Assembly (NCBI RefSeq): GCF_009711975.1
Contig: NZ_VIKW01000002.1
Location: 270,307 to 328,895 of the forward strand
Length of the DNA: 58,589 nucleotides
Direction of reading: 5' to 3'
Source of the DNA: Anabaena sp. UHCC 0204
GTDB taxonomy: Bacteria; Cyanobacteriota; Cyanobacteriia; Cyanobacteriales; Nostocaceae
Shown in pieces: positions 26,817 to 35,564 of this stretch. The position numbers and the translations under genes were made by a program. The number at the start of each line of letters is the position of its first letter. The stretch's first letter is position 1. The notes beneath the pieces are model-generated. The model had not been told where the DNA came from. It made no database searches and saw only the letters and a list, made by a program, of their open reading frames with translations.

Positions 26817-28055
26817 ATGTTATCATCACTATCTTCTCAAAATGTTATCCAGTATCTGCAACAGGCAGGGCTGTGTAGCTCAGAAGATGGCGCTGCATAT
26901 AAATCTGTATTGCCAGAAAATAGCAATAAGAATTGGAATTTACTGGTAATGCTGGCAGATAATCGCCAACTGCTCATTAAACAAGAACGTAAAATTAATA
27001 GTGATCACAATTCCCACGAATTTTTTAATGAGTGGCTATTTCATCAGTTATTACAGAAATTTCCCGTAATTGGGAATATTGGCGCGATCGCTTCATCATT
27101 GCTGCACTTTGATGAGAAGAATTCTATCCTTGTACGGAGCTACTTAAGCGAATATCTGGAACTAGGAAAGTTTTATGATCACAGCAGTATTTTTCCTCCA
27201 GAAATAGCGATCGCTATTGGTACTACGTTAGCAGGATTACATCGAGCTACGTTTAATAAACGTGAGTATCGTGATTTTATGGCTACTGCTCCCGCAGGAG
27301 AGTTTCGCTATAATTTTTACAATCCTGCCCAAGGTATACCATCAATAACTCCAGAAACATTTGGAACAATTCCTACTGAGGCGCTACAATTTTATCGTCT
27401 TTATCAACAATACGAAAGTTTAGAATCGGCAATTGCTGATTTAGCTTACGAATGGAAACCTTGTTGTTTAACTCATAACGATTTACAGTTAAGCAATATT
27501 TTGGTTCATTCTCGATGGGAACAGCTAGATAACTGCTTAGTACGGCTGATTGACTGGGAAGCTTGCGCGTGGGGAGATCCGGCTTTTGATTTAGGAACTC
27601 TGTTAGCAAGTTATTTAAGAATTTGGCTTTCTAGTCTGATCGTTGATCCAACATTAGAGTTAGAAGAATCTTTGAATTCAGCCATGATTCCTCTAGAAAT
27701 CTTACAACCTTCAATCCTGGCTTTAATTCGGGCTTATCTTGATGCTTTTCCCATGATTTTAGAATATCATCGGGACTTCATTATGCGGGTAATTAAGTTT
27801 ACGGGTTTGGCATTAATTCAACAGATTCAAAACAGAATGGAATGCCAAAAATATTTTGATCATAGTCATGTGTGTATGTTCCAAATTGCTAAAAATTTAT
27901 TGATAATGCCAGAGCAATCTGTATTAACTATTTTTGGCATATCTGAATTAGAAATTTTCCAATCTGTCGCCAGACTTCAAAAACTTCCCCAGCCAGACAA
28001 GGAACAACAATTAGTCCGCCTTTATTACGAAAAAACTCGTCTGCGGGGTTGTTAA
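26817..28055 (+). CDS. APH-fold phosphotransferase, possible Ser/Thr kinase of a lyase pair
   Basis: 412 residues of the aminoglycoside/choline kinase-like fold. The catalytic loop is LTHNDLQLSNIL and the metal-binding motif is LIDWEACAWGDPAFDLG. The N-lobe has NRQLLIKQERK as the likely ATP-lysine site. It is followed 147 bp later by a HopA1-family gene on the same strand. APH-fold kinases paired with HopA1-like lyases act together on Ser/Thr in class V lanthipeptides (LxmK/LxmY) and thioamitides (TvaC/TvaD). The pairing suggests peptide or protein phosphorylation followed by elimination. A small-molecule kinase role cannot be excluded. Confidence 0.7.
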   Translation: MLSSLSSQNVIQYLQQAGLCSSEDGAAYKSVLPENSNKNWNLLVMLADNRQLLIKQERKINSDHNSHEFFNEWLFHQLLQKFPVIGNIGAIASSLLHFDEKNSILVRSYLSEYLELGKFYDHSSIFPPEIAIAIGTTLAGLHRATFNKREYRDFMATAPAGEFRYNFYNPAQGIPSITPETFGTIPTEALQFYRLYQQYESLESAIADLAYEWKPCCLTHNDLQLSNILVHSRWEQLDNCLVRLIDWEACAWGDPAFDLGTLLASYLRIWLSSLIVDPTLELEESLNSAMIPLEILQPSILALIRAYLDAFPMILEYHRDFIMRVIKFTGLALIQQIQNRMECQKYFDHSHVCMFQIAKNLLIMPEQSVLTIFGISELEIFQSVARLQKLPQPDKEQQLVRLYYEKTRLRGC

Positions 28056-28076
28056 CTAATATGGTTCTTTATGTTC

Positions 28077-28167
28077 AGGACTTACGCACAAGTCACGAAA
28101 GAACGAACCACGAAGGAACGAAGAACACGAAGAAAAGAGAGTTTCAGAGATATTTTGCGTAAGTCCT
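28077..28167. mobile_element. 91-bp MITE-like element (AGGACTTACGCA ends)
   Basis: AGGACTTACGCA at 28077-28088 and TGCGTAAGTCCT at 28156-28167 are perfect 12-bp inverted repeats. The centre is rich in ACGAA repeats and non-coding. It sits inside the kinase-HopA1 gene pair. I have seen the same termini in many cyanobacterial intergenic regions. Confidence 0.65.
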
Positions 28168-28202
28168 AATGTTTACATATATATTTTTCTGAAGTTTGAG
28201 GT

Positions 28203-29300
28203 GTGAATGTTTTGATGCTTGAAGACTCTACCAGCCAAATCGTAAATTCATTGTTCGATATTGCCAGTAATATCCAGATTGAACCTAATTTTTGTATTTA
28301 CCATCCTCATTATCAACCTTTTGCTTTACCCGCTACTGTGGCAAATAGGTTTCAACAAAATTCACCCTCTCTACAACAGAAGTATTTGAACATACTTCTG
28401 CGGAATTTCCTTTATGGTATTTATTATAATGGCTCACTGCAAACAGTTTTAGCAGCAAATAGTCATAATTATCAACCACAGCTAAATTCAATTGAAAATA
28501 ATAGCTTGGGTGTAGATGGAGATTTTTATGAACAACTGCATCATCATAATCATGGTACAGGCAATTATGAACCCAATTGGCAGGTTTTGAGAATTGAACC
28601 TGATGGGAGTATGGCAGTTATTAAAAATGGTTTAACATTATATATTGAGCCAGAATGTCATCTTAAATCCCGGAAAAAGTCTCCTAAAGTTGGGGAATTA
28701 ATAGCAATATGGATGCCTAAAAATCGCCTCCAAAATGGCTGTTATGTGGCAGTAAGTAATATGGGTGTAGAAAGCCAAAATCCCCCAGAACATACTGATT
28801 TGACAGTGGGACGGATTTATTTTAATGTGACATCAACGGGAGCGATCGCTCTCATGGATAGCTTAACAGAAGCATTAAATAACGCCAAAATTCCTTTTAG
28901 TTTTCAGGTTCTTTATAATCCCGCTGCCTATGGGCGTTATGATGCCGGTGTACTGCACTTTGAACGCCTAGACTATCCCACAATTCGGACTATTCTGCGA
29001 GAGATTTATCAACAACATCAAGCCCATTTTCAATCAGAAATACCCTTATTTACAAAATTTTTAGCACCGGGTTTAGGTTTAGCAGAAGAACCAAATCAAA
29101 AATTTGCCCCTCAAGAAAGCTTTGGCATGAACCGTTGTCAAATCGTGGCCAATGCCTTATTGGAAGCGTGGGATAAAGGTAAAAATGCCCTTGAAGAACG
29201 GATAGACATGATCAATCAACACTTTGCCCAACACCTGATTGACGTGCAGCATCCTTATCTTAATCCTGCCTCTAATGACATATATCAGCCGTTAAATTGA
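28203..29300 (+). CDS. HopA1-family protein, possible phospho-Ser/Thr lyase
   Basis: 365 residues. The C-terminal two thirds contain the segment order I associate with the HopA1 (type III effector) family: NWQVLRIEPDGSMAVIKNG, YIEPECHL, VGELIAIWMP, RIYFNVTSTGAIAL, and KIPFSFQVLYNP leading to RYDAGVLHFER. In class V lanthipeptide and thioamitide clusters, HopA1-like proteins remove phosphate from phospho-Ser/Thr to give dehydro-residues, working with an APH-fold kinase such as the one just upstream. Here the substrate is unknown. The frame starts at GTG 28203, just after GAGG; an ATG at 28215 with a longer spacing is an alternative. No type III secretion genes are visible. Confidence 0.65.
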   Translation: MNVLMLEDSTSQIVNSLFDIASNIQIEPNFCIYHPHYQPFALPATVANRFQQNSPSLQQKYLNILLRNFLYGIYYNGSLQTVLAANSHNYQPQLNSIENNSLGVDGDFYEQLHHHNHGTGNYEPNWQVLRIEPDGSMAVIKNGLTLYIEPECHLKSRKKSPKVGELIAIWMPKNRLQNGCYVAVSNMGVESQNPPEHTDLTVGRIYFNVTSTGAIALMDSLTEALNNAKIPFSFQVLYNPAAYGRYDAGVLHFERLDYPTIRTILREIYQQHQAHFQSEIPLFTKFLAPGLGLAEEPNQKFAPQESFGMNRCQIVANALLEAWDKGKNALEERIDMINQHFAQHLIDVQHPYLNPASNDIYQPLN

Positions 29301-29361
29301 TTTTTGAGAGATTTAATCATCCAGAAAGCGTTACCCTAGATCGTAAAGTTCAGGGATAATT

Positions 29362-29925
29362 ATGACACTGGAAGAAATAGCAGGGACGTTAGCAGAGTTA
29401 TTTAGTGCTGAAGTTGTAAAATCTATTGCCCCTGGATCTTGGCAAATCGAAACTGCTGATTTTCGCTTGTTGGTACTGCTTTCAGAAGATAATACATGGT
29501 TACGGATCTTACTGCCAATTATGCCTTTGCAAGAAGCTGAACCATTTTTAAAACAGGTTCTAGAGGCTAACTTTGATGACACCCAAGAAACTCGCTATGC
29601 TTTATATGATGGGGTAGTCTGGGGAGTATTTCAGCATAATAGCGGCACTTTGGTGAATGCGGATTTTGCAAATGCGATCGCTCGTCTAATTTCATTGTAT
29701 CAAGCAGGTGTCAATGATGTTTTCAATAATCTAGTAGAAACCCGTATCCGCGAAATTATTCAAGCTGCAAAACAACAGGGACAATCTCTAGAAGCAACTA
29801 TGCAGAATCTAGATCGTTTTTATGCAGAAGGATTATTAGGAGATATTGACCAAAATCCCCAGGGTAGAGAACAAGTTTTAGCAGCTTGGCGGCGACGATT
29901 AGAAAGTCTTTGGGGTGAACTGTAG
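29362..29925 (+). CDS. CesT/YbjN-like (type III chaperone-like) protein
   Basis: 187 residues. The N-terminal 115 residues look like an alternating beta/alpha fold (SWQIETADFRLLVLLSED, WLRILLPIMPLQEAEPFL, RYALYDGVVWGVFQHNS, DFANAIARLISLY) similar to CesT/YbjN-type chaperones. The C-terminal 70 residues are helical. It follows the HopA1-family gene by 61 bp on the same strand and may bind or stabilise that protein, as CesT-type chaperones do for effectors. This is a judgement from pattern only. A heptamer repeat array begins right after its stop. Confidence 0.4.
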   Translation: MTLEEIAGTLAELFSAEVVKSIAPGSWQIETADFRLLVLLSEDNTWLRILLPIMPLQEAEPFLKQVLEANFDDTQETRYALYDGVVWGVFQHNSGTLVNADFANAIARLISLYQAGVNDVFNNLVETRIREIIQAAKQQGQSLEATMQNLDRFYAEGLLGDIDQNPQGREQVLAAWRRRLESLWGEL

Positions 29926-29930
29926 TAATT

Positions 29931-29993
29931 AGGTGACAGGTGACAGGTGACAGGTGACAGGTAATAGGTGATAGGTGATAGGTGATAGGTAAT
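29931..29993. repeat. AGGTGAC/AGGTAAT heptamer array
   Basis: Nine heptamers: AGGTGAC four times, AGGTAAT, AGGTGAT three times, AGGTAAT. It lies directly after the CesT-like gene. The internal mix of variants shows how the arrays change unit by unit. Confidence 0.95.
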
Positions 29994-30175
29994 AGGTGGT
30001 GGAACGAACCTTTGGGCGTGCGGTGTCGGCAATTTGTCAGAGATGATGAGTTATAGACTGAAACATCTGAGAGCTTGATATAGCTGACTATGATCCGTAT
30101 TATAGTGAGGGGATTCGCATATAATTTGACTCCTCAAAACTTTCCTTTTCAAACATCCTCCAAGGAATCCAGAGC

Positions 30176-30673
30176 ATGACACTCGCACAACTCCAAACTC
30201 AAATCAAAGAAAAATTAGCCAAAATAGAAGAGCAGCAACAAGCATTATTAGATTCTCAAGAAGAATTATCTTTGCTTTTAGAGAAGGAAAAAATCATGCA
30301 ACAAGTAGCACATGAAAAAATCAAAGAAGCAGCACAGCTATTAAGAGCAGCACAAGCTAATTTAGACTGTACAACCGAGGAGATTCTAGATATTACTAAA
30401 TCAGAAATGATTAGTCCTGAAATAGAACCAGAAGTAGAAGATGAGTTTGATTTATTAGCACAATATAATCAAAAGGGTTTAATTTTAGGTTCTCTAGAAG
30501 TTGAGCTAGAAAAATCTGAATTTAGTATCACAGAAGGTCAAGAAGAATTGGTCAATGCCCTAACTGAAAAACTCGATGATTTTGAATTTGCTTTATCCCG
30601 TTTACCTCTAGAAGAAAGAGATTATGCCAGAGTAAAGCTTCAATCTATCATAGGTAATTTTGTCAATAAGTAG
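30176..30673 (+). CDS. Coiled-coil hypothetical protein
   Basis: 165 residues, very rich in Glu, Gln, Lys and Leu. Residues 1-75 form an almost continuous coiled coil (LQTQIKEKLAKIEEQQQAL and onward), then an acidic linker, then a second helical part ending LPLEERDYARVKLQSII. No signal peptide or transmembrane segment. The ATG follows a CAAGGAATCC-type ribosome site. Family unknown. It lies downstream of the kinase/HopA1/CesT-like set but is separated from it by a repeat array and about 250 bp, so a functional link is not shown. Confidence 0.65.
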   Translation: MTLAQLQTQIKEKLAKIEEQQQALLDSQEELSLLLEKEKIMQQVAHEKIKEAAQLLRAAQANLDCTTEEILDITKSEMISPEIEPEVEDEFDLLAQYNQKGLILGSLEVELEKSEFSITEGQEELVNALTEKLDDFEFALSRLPLEERDYARVKLQSIIGNFVNK

Positions 30674-30757
30674 GGATTGGTTAGATAATTGATAATTGAC
30701 AACGCTTAATAACCTAGATTTGAGACTATTTTTATCTCCTACTACTTCTGTGAATTT

Positions 30758-31150
30758 ATGGATATTATTGAAACTCTCAAAGCTGATTATGCTAAATTTC
30801 CTGCTAATCAAACTTACAGCATTTATGCAAAAGATGTTTATTTTCAAGATGCTGTTTTCAAGTTTCGGGGAATTGAGCTTTATAAATGGATGATTAAATT
30901 TATCCAGACCTTTTTTTTGAATCTACAAATGGATTTGCATAACATCCAACGTCAGGAAGAAATCATTAAAACTGAATGGACTCTGAGTTGGAATTCGCCA
31001 CTTCCTTGGAAACCGCGAATTTCTATTTCTGGTTGGAGTGAATTACGTCTGAATGTTGATAATTTAATTATTTCTCATATTGATTATTGGCACTGTTCAT
31101 CCTTAGACGTAATGAAGCAGCATTTCATTTCCTCGAAAAACCAATCATAA
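30758..31150 (+). CDS. DUF2358 domain protein
   Basis: 130 residues of the DUF2358 type, an NTF2-like/SnoaL-shaped family found in cyanobacteria and plastids. Visible family features are the start [23 protein letters not shown], the [18 protein letters not shown] segment, and [20 protein letters not shown]. Function unknown; likely soluble. The ATG at 30758 overlaps no other good frame. It lies 44 bp upstream of the Get3/ArsA-type gene on the same strand and is possibly co-transcribed with it. Confidence 0.8.
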   Translation: MDIIETLKADYAKFPANQTYSIYAKDVYFQDAVFKFRGIELYKWMIKFIQTFFLNLQMDLHNIQRQEEIIKTEWTLSWNSPLPWKPRISISGWSELRLNVDNLIISHIDYWHCSSLDVMKQHFISSKNQS

Positions 31151-31193
31151 TGTAAATAAATGTAAACAAACTTCAGGCAAGAAGGAATCATCC

Positions 31194-32381
31194 ATGCGAG
31201 TAATTTTAATGACAGGGAAAGGTGGTGTGGGTAAAACCTCCGTTGCCGCAGCCACTGGACTTCGTTGTGCAGAACTTGGCTATCGGACATTAGTTTTAAG
31301 TACAGACCCCGCCCACTCCCTTGCAGATAGCTTTGATATCGAGTTAGGACATGACTCTCGCCTAGTTCGTCCTAATTTGTGGGGTGCAGAATTAGACGCT
31401 CTCCAAGAATTAGAAGGTAATTGGGGGGCTGTGAAACGCTACATTACCCAAGTTCTCCAAGCTAGAGGTTTAGATGGCATACAAGCGGAAGAACTAGCAA
31501 TTTTACCAGGTATGGATGAAATTTTCGGCTTGGTGAGAATGAAACGTCATTATGATGAAGGGGAATATGATGTTTTAATTATTGATTCAGCCCCCACGGG
31601 AACAGCATTACGACTGTTAAGTTTGCCTGAAGTTGGCGGCTGGTATATGCGCCGTTTTTACAAACCTTTCCAAAATATTTCCGTTGCTTTGAGACCACTG
31701 GTAGAACCTTTTTTCAAACCCATTGCTGGGTTTTCTTTACCAGATAAAGAAGTAATGGACGCACCTTATGAATTTTATGAGCAAATTGAAGCTTTGGAAA
31801 AAGTTTTAACTGATAATACTCAAACCTCAGTGCGTCTAGTTACCAACCCCGAAAAAATGGTAATTAAAGAATCTCTCCGCGCTCATGCTTATCTCAGTTT
31901 GTATAATGTAGCCACAGATTTAATTATTGCTAACAGAATTATTCCCCAAGAAGTAACAGATCCATTTTTCCAACGCTGGAAGGAAAATCAAGAACAATAC
32001 CGTCAAGAAATTCATGCTAATTTCTTGCCTCTGCCAGTCAAGGAAGTACCCTTGTATTCTGAAGAATTGTGTGGTTTAGCAGCTTTAGAAAGGTTGAAAG
32101 AAACCCTGTACAAAGACGAAGATCCAACTCAGATTTATTATAAAGAAACCACAATTAGGATTGTTCAAGATAACAACCAATACTGTTTGGAATTGTATTT
32201 ACCCAATATTCCCAAAAGTCAAGTTCAACTGAGTAAAACTGGAGATGAATTAAATATTACTATTGGTAATCATCGCCGTAATTTGGTATTACCTCAAGCT
32301 TTAGCAGCATTGCAACCAGCAGGAGCAAAAATGGAAGATGATTATCTGAAAATTCGCTTTGCTGAAAGTACGGGAGTTTAA
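31194..32381 (+). CDS. Get3/ArsA-family ATPase with small-heat-shock-like tail
   Basis: 395 residues. The deviant Walker [10 protein letters not shown] is at 8-16; switch regions [12 protein letters not shown] and [12 protein letters not shown] follow, with a nucleotide-contact VTNPEKM. The fold is that of the TRC40/Get3/ArsA group. The single ATPase domain and lack of an arsenite operon point to a Get3-like client-handling role rather than arsenic export. The last 80 residues ([18 protein letters not shown] to LKIRFAES) form a beta-rich alpha-crystallin/HSP20-like domain, a fusion known for plant and cyanobacterial Get3 relatives. Strong terminator downstream. Confidence 0.85.
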   Translation: MRVILMTGKGGVGKTSVAAATGLRCAELGYRTLVLSTDPAHSLADSFDIELGHDSRLVRPNLWGAELDALQELEGNWGAVKRYITQVLQARGLDGIQAEELAILPGMDEIFGLVRMKRHYDEGEYDVLIIDSAPTGTALRLLSLPEVGGWYMRRFYKPFQNISVALRPLVEPFFKPIAGFSLPDKEVMDAPYEFYEQIEALEKVLTDNTQTSVRLVTNPEKMVIKESLRAHAYLSLYNVATDLIIANRIIPQEVTDPFFQRWKENQEQYRQEIHANFLPLPVKEVPLYSEELCGLAALERLKETLYKDEDPTQIYYKETTIRIVQDNNQYCLELYLPNIPKSQVQLSKTGDELNITIGNHRRNLVLPQALAALQPAGAKMEDDYLKIRFAESTGV

Positions 32382-32414
32382 TTCTTAGAAAAGGTGAAAT
32401 CTATCTAAACTTTG

Positions 32415-32447
32415 AGATCCCCGACTTATTTAATCAGTCGGGGATCT
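32415..32447 (+). terminator. Intrinsic terminator after the Get3/ArsA-type gene
   Basis: GATCCCCGACT (32416-32426) pairs perfectly with AGTCGGGGATC (32436-32446) across a 9-base loop and is followed by TTGTTATCTTG. An 11-bp GC-rich stem right after the gene end is a good terminator; the T-run is modest. Confidence 0.8.
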
Positions 32448-32573
32448 TGTTATCTTGTGATGTTGATAAACTGTATAACAGTATTTCTACTGAAGACAAG
32501 CCGGAGAGGAAAGTCTGAAAATATCTTTATTCAGATTGTATAATATTAAGCAGAAATCTATTATTTTTATATT

Positions 32574-35348
32574 ATGAAAAATATCACTGACATACCCACA
32601 CTAAATTTAGGAACTGGTATGGCTCAAGAAACTTTACTCCGTCGGATTACACATAGTATCCGTCAGTCATTAGAATTAGAAGATATTATTACAGCAACTA
32701 CCGCTGAAGTACGTTCCTTGTTGGGAACTGACCGAGTGATGATTTATAGGTTTAATGGAGATCAAAGTGGACAGGTAATTGCTGAGTCAATTTATGAAAA
32801 TCGTTTACCATCTTTACTGGGGTTAAATTTTCCCGCTGATGATATTCCCCTCCATGCGAGGGAAATGTTCATTCAATCACGGGTGCGTTCTGTCGTCAAT
32901 GTGGATTCTCAGCAAATTGGTCAGAGTTCTGTATCAAATTTAGCAAGAGAAGATAATAGATATGAAGATATTTATTACCGTCCTGTAGATCCATGCCACG
33001 TAGAATATTTAACAGCAATGGGGGTAAAATCTTCTGTAGTTGCGCCGATTATTCATGAAGATCAACTGTGGGGTTTGTTGGTATCTCATCATTCCCAAGC
33101 CCGTGAAGTTGTCGAGTATGAACTAGACGCAATGCAGATGGTAGTTGAACAGTTATCTGTAGCGATCGCTCACAGTAATCTCCTCGCCCAAACCCGCGCC
33201 AGAGCCGAACGAGAAGCCATTGTTAACCGCATTGCCACCCTCCTCCATTCCCTCCCTACCATAGTCTTAGAACCGGCTTTAGAAGCAGCGGTAACTGCCT
33301 TTCATGGCGTAGGAGGGAGATTGTGTCTGAGAGATAATGCCTTCGATCTCATTCACAGCACCTTTAAAAGTTTACCAGAATGTTTAATCCCTGGCAGCGA
33401 TCGCATCCGTGTTTATACTTATGGACAACAGCCAGTAATTCCTGAATCTAATATCTATCCATTATTAGAGCAGTATAGTGTTTGGCAGGAACATTATAAA
33501 ACAGGTAAATATGATGTTTGGGCAATTGATGATATTTATCAAAACCCCAATTTACGCATTGTTCAACTAGCTTTTAAACCGACAAAAATTCGCAGCATTT
33601 TAATGATTCCCCTCCATTATCGCCAGCAATTAGTCGGATATTTAAGTATTTTTCGTAATGAAATAGATACAGAAACCCTTTGGGCTGGTCAATTTGATCC
33701 TGATAATAGACAACTTTATCCTCGATTATCTTTTGAAATTTGGCGGGAATCTAAACATGGACAACCTCAAAATTGGACTCATGAAGAAATAGAATTAGCC
33801 ACAGATATTAGTAAACATTTTGCTTCCGCTATTCAACAATATGAACTTTATCAACAGGTACAGGGATTTAATGATAGTTTAGAAAAACAAGTTCAAAAAC
33901 GCACCTTAGAAATGCGAAGAACTGGAGAACAACAACAAGCTGTATTTGGAGTTATCAACAAAATTAGAGAATCTCTGGATACAAATACTATTTTTCAAAC
34001 GACGACAAAAGAAGTTTGTCAATTAATTAAAGCAGATCGGGTTTCTGTTTATCGTTTTAGTGCTGATTGGGGTGGAGAATTTGTTGGGGATTTTGAAGCC
34101 GCTAGTCCTAATTGGTTTAATGAATCTAAACTTGGTATTAATACCATTTGGAATGACACCTATTTACAAGATACAGAAGGTGGACGTTATCGTTATAACG
34201 AAACATTTGCTGTAGATGACATCTACAAAATGGGATTTGCACCCTGTCATGTTGATAATTTAGAACAGTTTCAAATTCATGCTTTTGTATTAGCTCCTAT
34301 TTTTGTCGGTAAAAAACTTTGGGGTTTACTTTGTAGCTATCAACATTCTGGACCCCGGCAATGGAAAGAGACAGAAATTAACTTTATTAGTCAAATTGCT
34401 GGACAACTTGGGGTAGCAATTCAACAAGCTAACCTCTTAATAAAAACTCAACAACAAGCTGAAGAAATAACCCATGCCCTGCATAATTTACAAGCTACCC
34501 AAGCCCAACTAATTCAAACTGAAAAAATGTCTTCTTTGGGTCAATTAGTAGCTGGGGTTGCCCATGAAATCAATAATCCAGTTAACTTTATTTGTGGCAA
34601 CCTCGTTCATATTAATGAATACTCAGAGGATTTGATGAAGATTCTCAATCTTTACCAACAAGAATTATCTGAACCTAGTGATGAGATTTTGGAAGCATCA
34701 GAAGAAATAGATTTAGAATTTCTCATGGAAGACTTTCCAAAAACATTGTCTTCCATGAAAGTTGGAGTTGATAGAATTCGGCAAATTGTTCTATCTTTAC
34801 GGAGTTTCTCCCGTCTTGATGAAGCAGAAATGAAAGATGTCAATATCCATGAAGGTATAGATAGCACCTTATTAATTTTACAACATCGTCTCAAAGCCAG
34901 ACCAGAAAATAAAGGCATTGAAGTAATTAAAGAATATGGCAATTTACCACTAGTTGATTGTTATGCTGGACAGCTAAATCAAGTATTTATGAATGTTCTG
35001 AGTAATGCAATTGATGCGTTAGAAAATTATCGAGTCCCAGAATCAGAAACGCCTCATCATTGTCAAATTACTATCAAAACTAGGGTAGGAGAAGTCAACA
35101 ATATCAAAACTGCCATTATTACTATTGCTGATAATGGACCAGGAATGGTTGGAGGTTTAGCATCTAGAGTATTTGACCCATTTTTTACTACCAAACCAGT
35201 GGGCAAAGGTACTGGTTTAGGGCTATCAATTAGTTACCAAATTGTCGTAGAAAAACACTCTGGTATTTTGAAATGTAATTCACAACCAGGAATAGGTACA
35301 GAATTCTGGATAGAAATTCCCATTAAACAAATCATTAAAGAAGGTTAA
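32574..35348 (+). CDS. Multi-GAF sensor histidine kinase with two cyanobacteriochrome-type Cys-His motifs
   Basis: 924 residues. GAF1 (about 22-205) contains the phytochrome-like ADDIPLHAREMF segment and the bilin-site pattern PCHVEYL (Cys141-His142). A second GAF/PHY-like region spans about 215-425, followed by a short coiled coil. GAF3 (about 455-622) has APCHVDNLEQF (Cys558-His559), the pattern seen in cyanobacteriochromes. The kinase part has the phospho-acceptor His664 in GVAHEINNPV, the N-box NVLSNAIDAL, G1 DNGPGM and G2 GKGTGLGLS. It is probably a soluble light- or redox-sensing kinase. Whether both GAF domains bind bilin cannot be told from sequence. No response regulator is adjacent. 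Confidence 0.85.
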   Translation: MKNITDIPTLNLGTGMAQETLLRRITHSIRQSLELEDIITATTAEVRSLLGTDRVMIYRFNGDQSGQVIAESIYENRLPSLLGLNFPADDIPLHAREMFIQSRVRSVVNVDSQQIGQSSVSNLAREDNRYEDIYYRPVDPCHVEYLTAMGVKSSVVAPIIHEDQLWGLLVSHHSQAREVVEYELDAMQMVVEQLSVAIAHSNLLAQTRARAEREAIVNRIATLLHSLPTIVLEPALEAAVTAFHGVGGRLCLRDNAFDLIHSTFKSLPECLIPGSDRIRVYTYGQQPVIPESNIYPLLEQYSVWQEHYKTGKYDVWAIDDIYQNPNLRIVQLAFKPTKIRSILMIPLHYRQQLVGYLSIFRNEIDTETLWAGQFDPDNRQLYPRLSFEIWRESKHGQPQNWTHEEIELATDISKHFASAIQQYELYQQVQGFNDSLEKQVQKRTLEMRRTGEQQQAVFGVINKIRESLDTNTIFQTTTKEVCQLIKADRVSVYRFSADWGGEFVGDFEAASPNWFNESKLGINTIWNDTYLQDTEGGRYRYNETFAVDDIYKMGFAPCHVDNLEQFQIHAFVLAPIFVGKKLWGLLCSYQHSGPRQWKETEINFISQIAGQLGVAIQQANLLIKTQQQAEEITHALHNLQATQAQLIQTEKMSSLGQLVAGVAHEINNPVNFICGNLVHINEYSEDLMKILNLYQQELSEPSDEILEASEEIDLEFLMEDFPKTLSSMKVGVDRIRQIVLSLRSFSRLDEAEMKDVNIHEGIDSTLLILQHRLKARPENKGIEVIKEYGNLPLVDCYAGQLNQVFMNVLSNAIDALENYRVPESETPHHCQITIKTRVGEVNNIKTAIITIADNGPGMVGGLASRVFDPFFTTKPVGKGTGLGLSISYQIVVEKHSGILKCNSQPGIGTEFWIEIPIKQIIKEG

Positions 35349-35362
35349 GAGATTTAGGATTG

Positions 35363-35497
35363 CTATAGAACCCATTTGACATCTTATAAGGTTCTGAATT
35401 AAGGTACTCCTGAGCATCTACAATTCAATGCTAATGGCGTATTCCAGCAACCTGACTGATGCAGAATGGGAAATTTTTTGTCAAATGGGTTCTATAG
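35363..35497 (+). mobile_element. 135-bp MITE derived from an IS5-family element
   Basis: Perfect 19-bp terminal inverted repeats CTATAGAACCCATTTGACA and its complement at 35479-35497 bound the element. Inside, ATG at 35434 begins MAYSSNLTDAEWEIF, the usual N-terminus of an IS5-type (IS1031-like) transposase, then runs into the right terminal repeat and stops at 35502. It is therefore an internally deleted IS copy. It sits between the histidine kinase gene and an orphan gene. Confidence 0.85.
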
Positions 35498-35564
35498 ATT
35501 AATTGTTCTCTCTTTTTCGCAGTGCCTTCTCTAACCAGCTTCAAAGGACTAATCACATTTTTAA

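Noticed and set aside
30696-30893. ORF of 65 codons overlapping the DUF2358 gene start
   Set aside because: The DUF2358 frame is clearly the conserved one; the alternative is an out-of-frame overlap.
31194-32381. Arsenite efflux ATPase
   Set aside because: No arsB, arsD or arsR is nearby, only one ATPase domain is present, and the tail is HSP20-like, which fits a Get3-type protein better.
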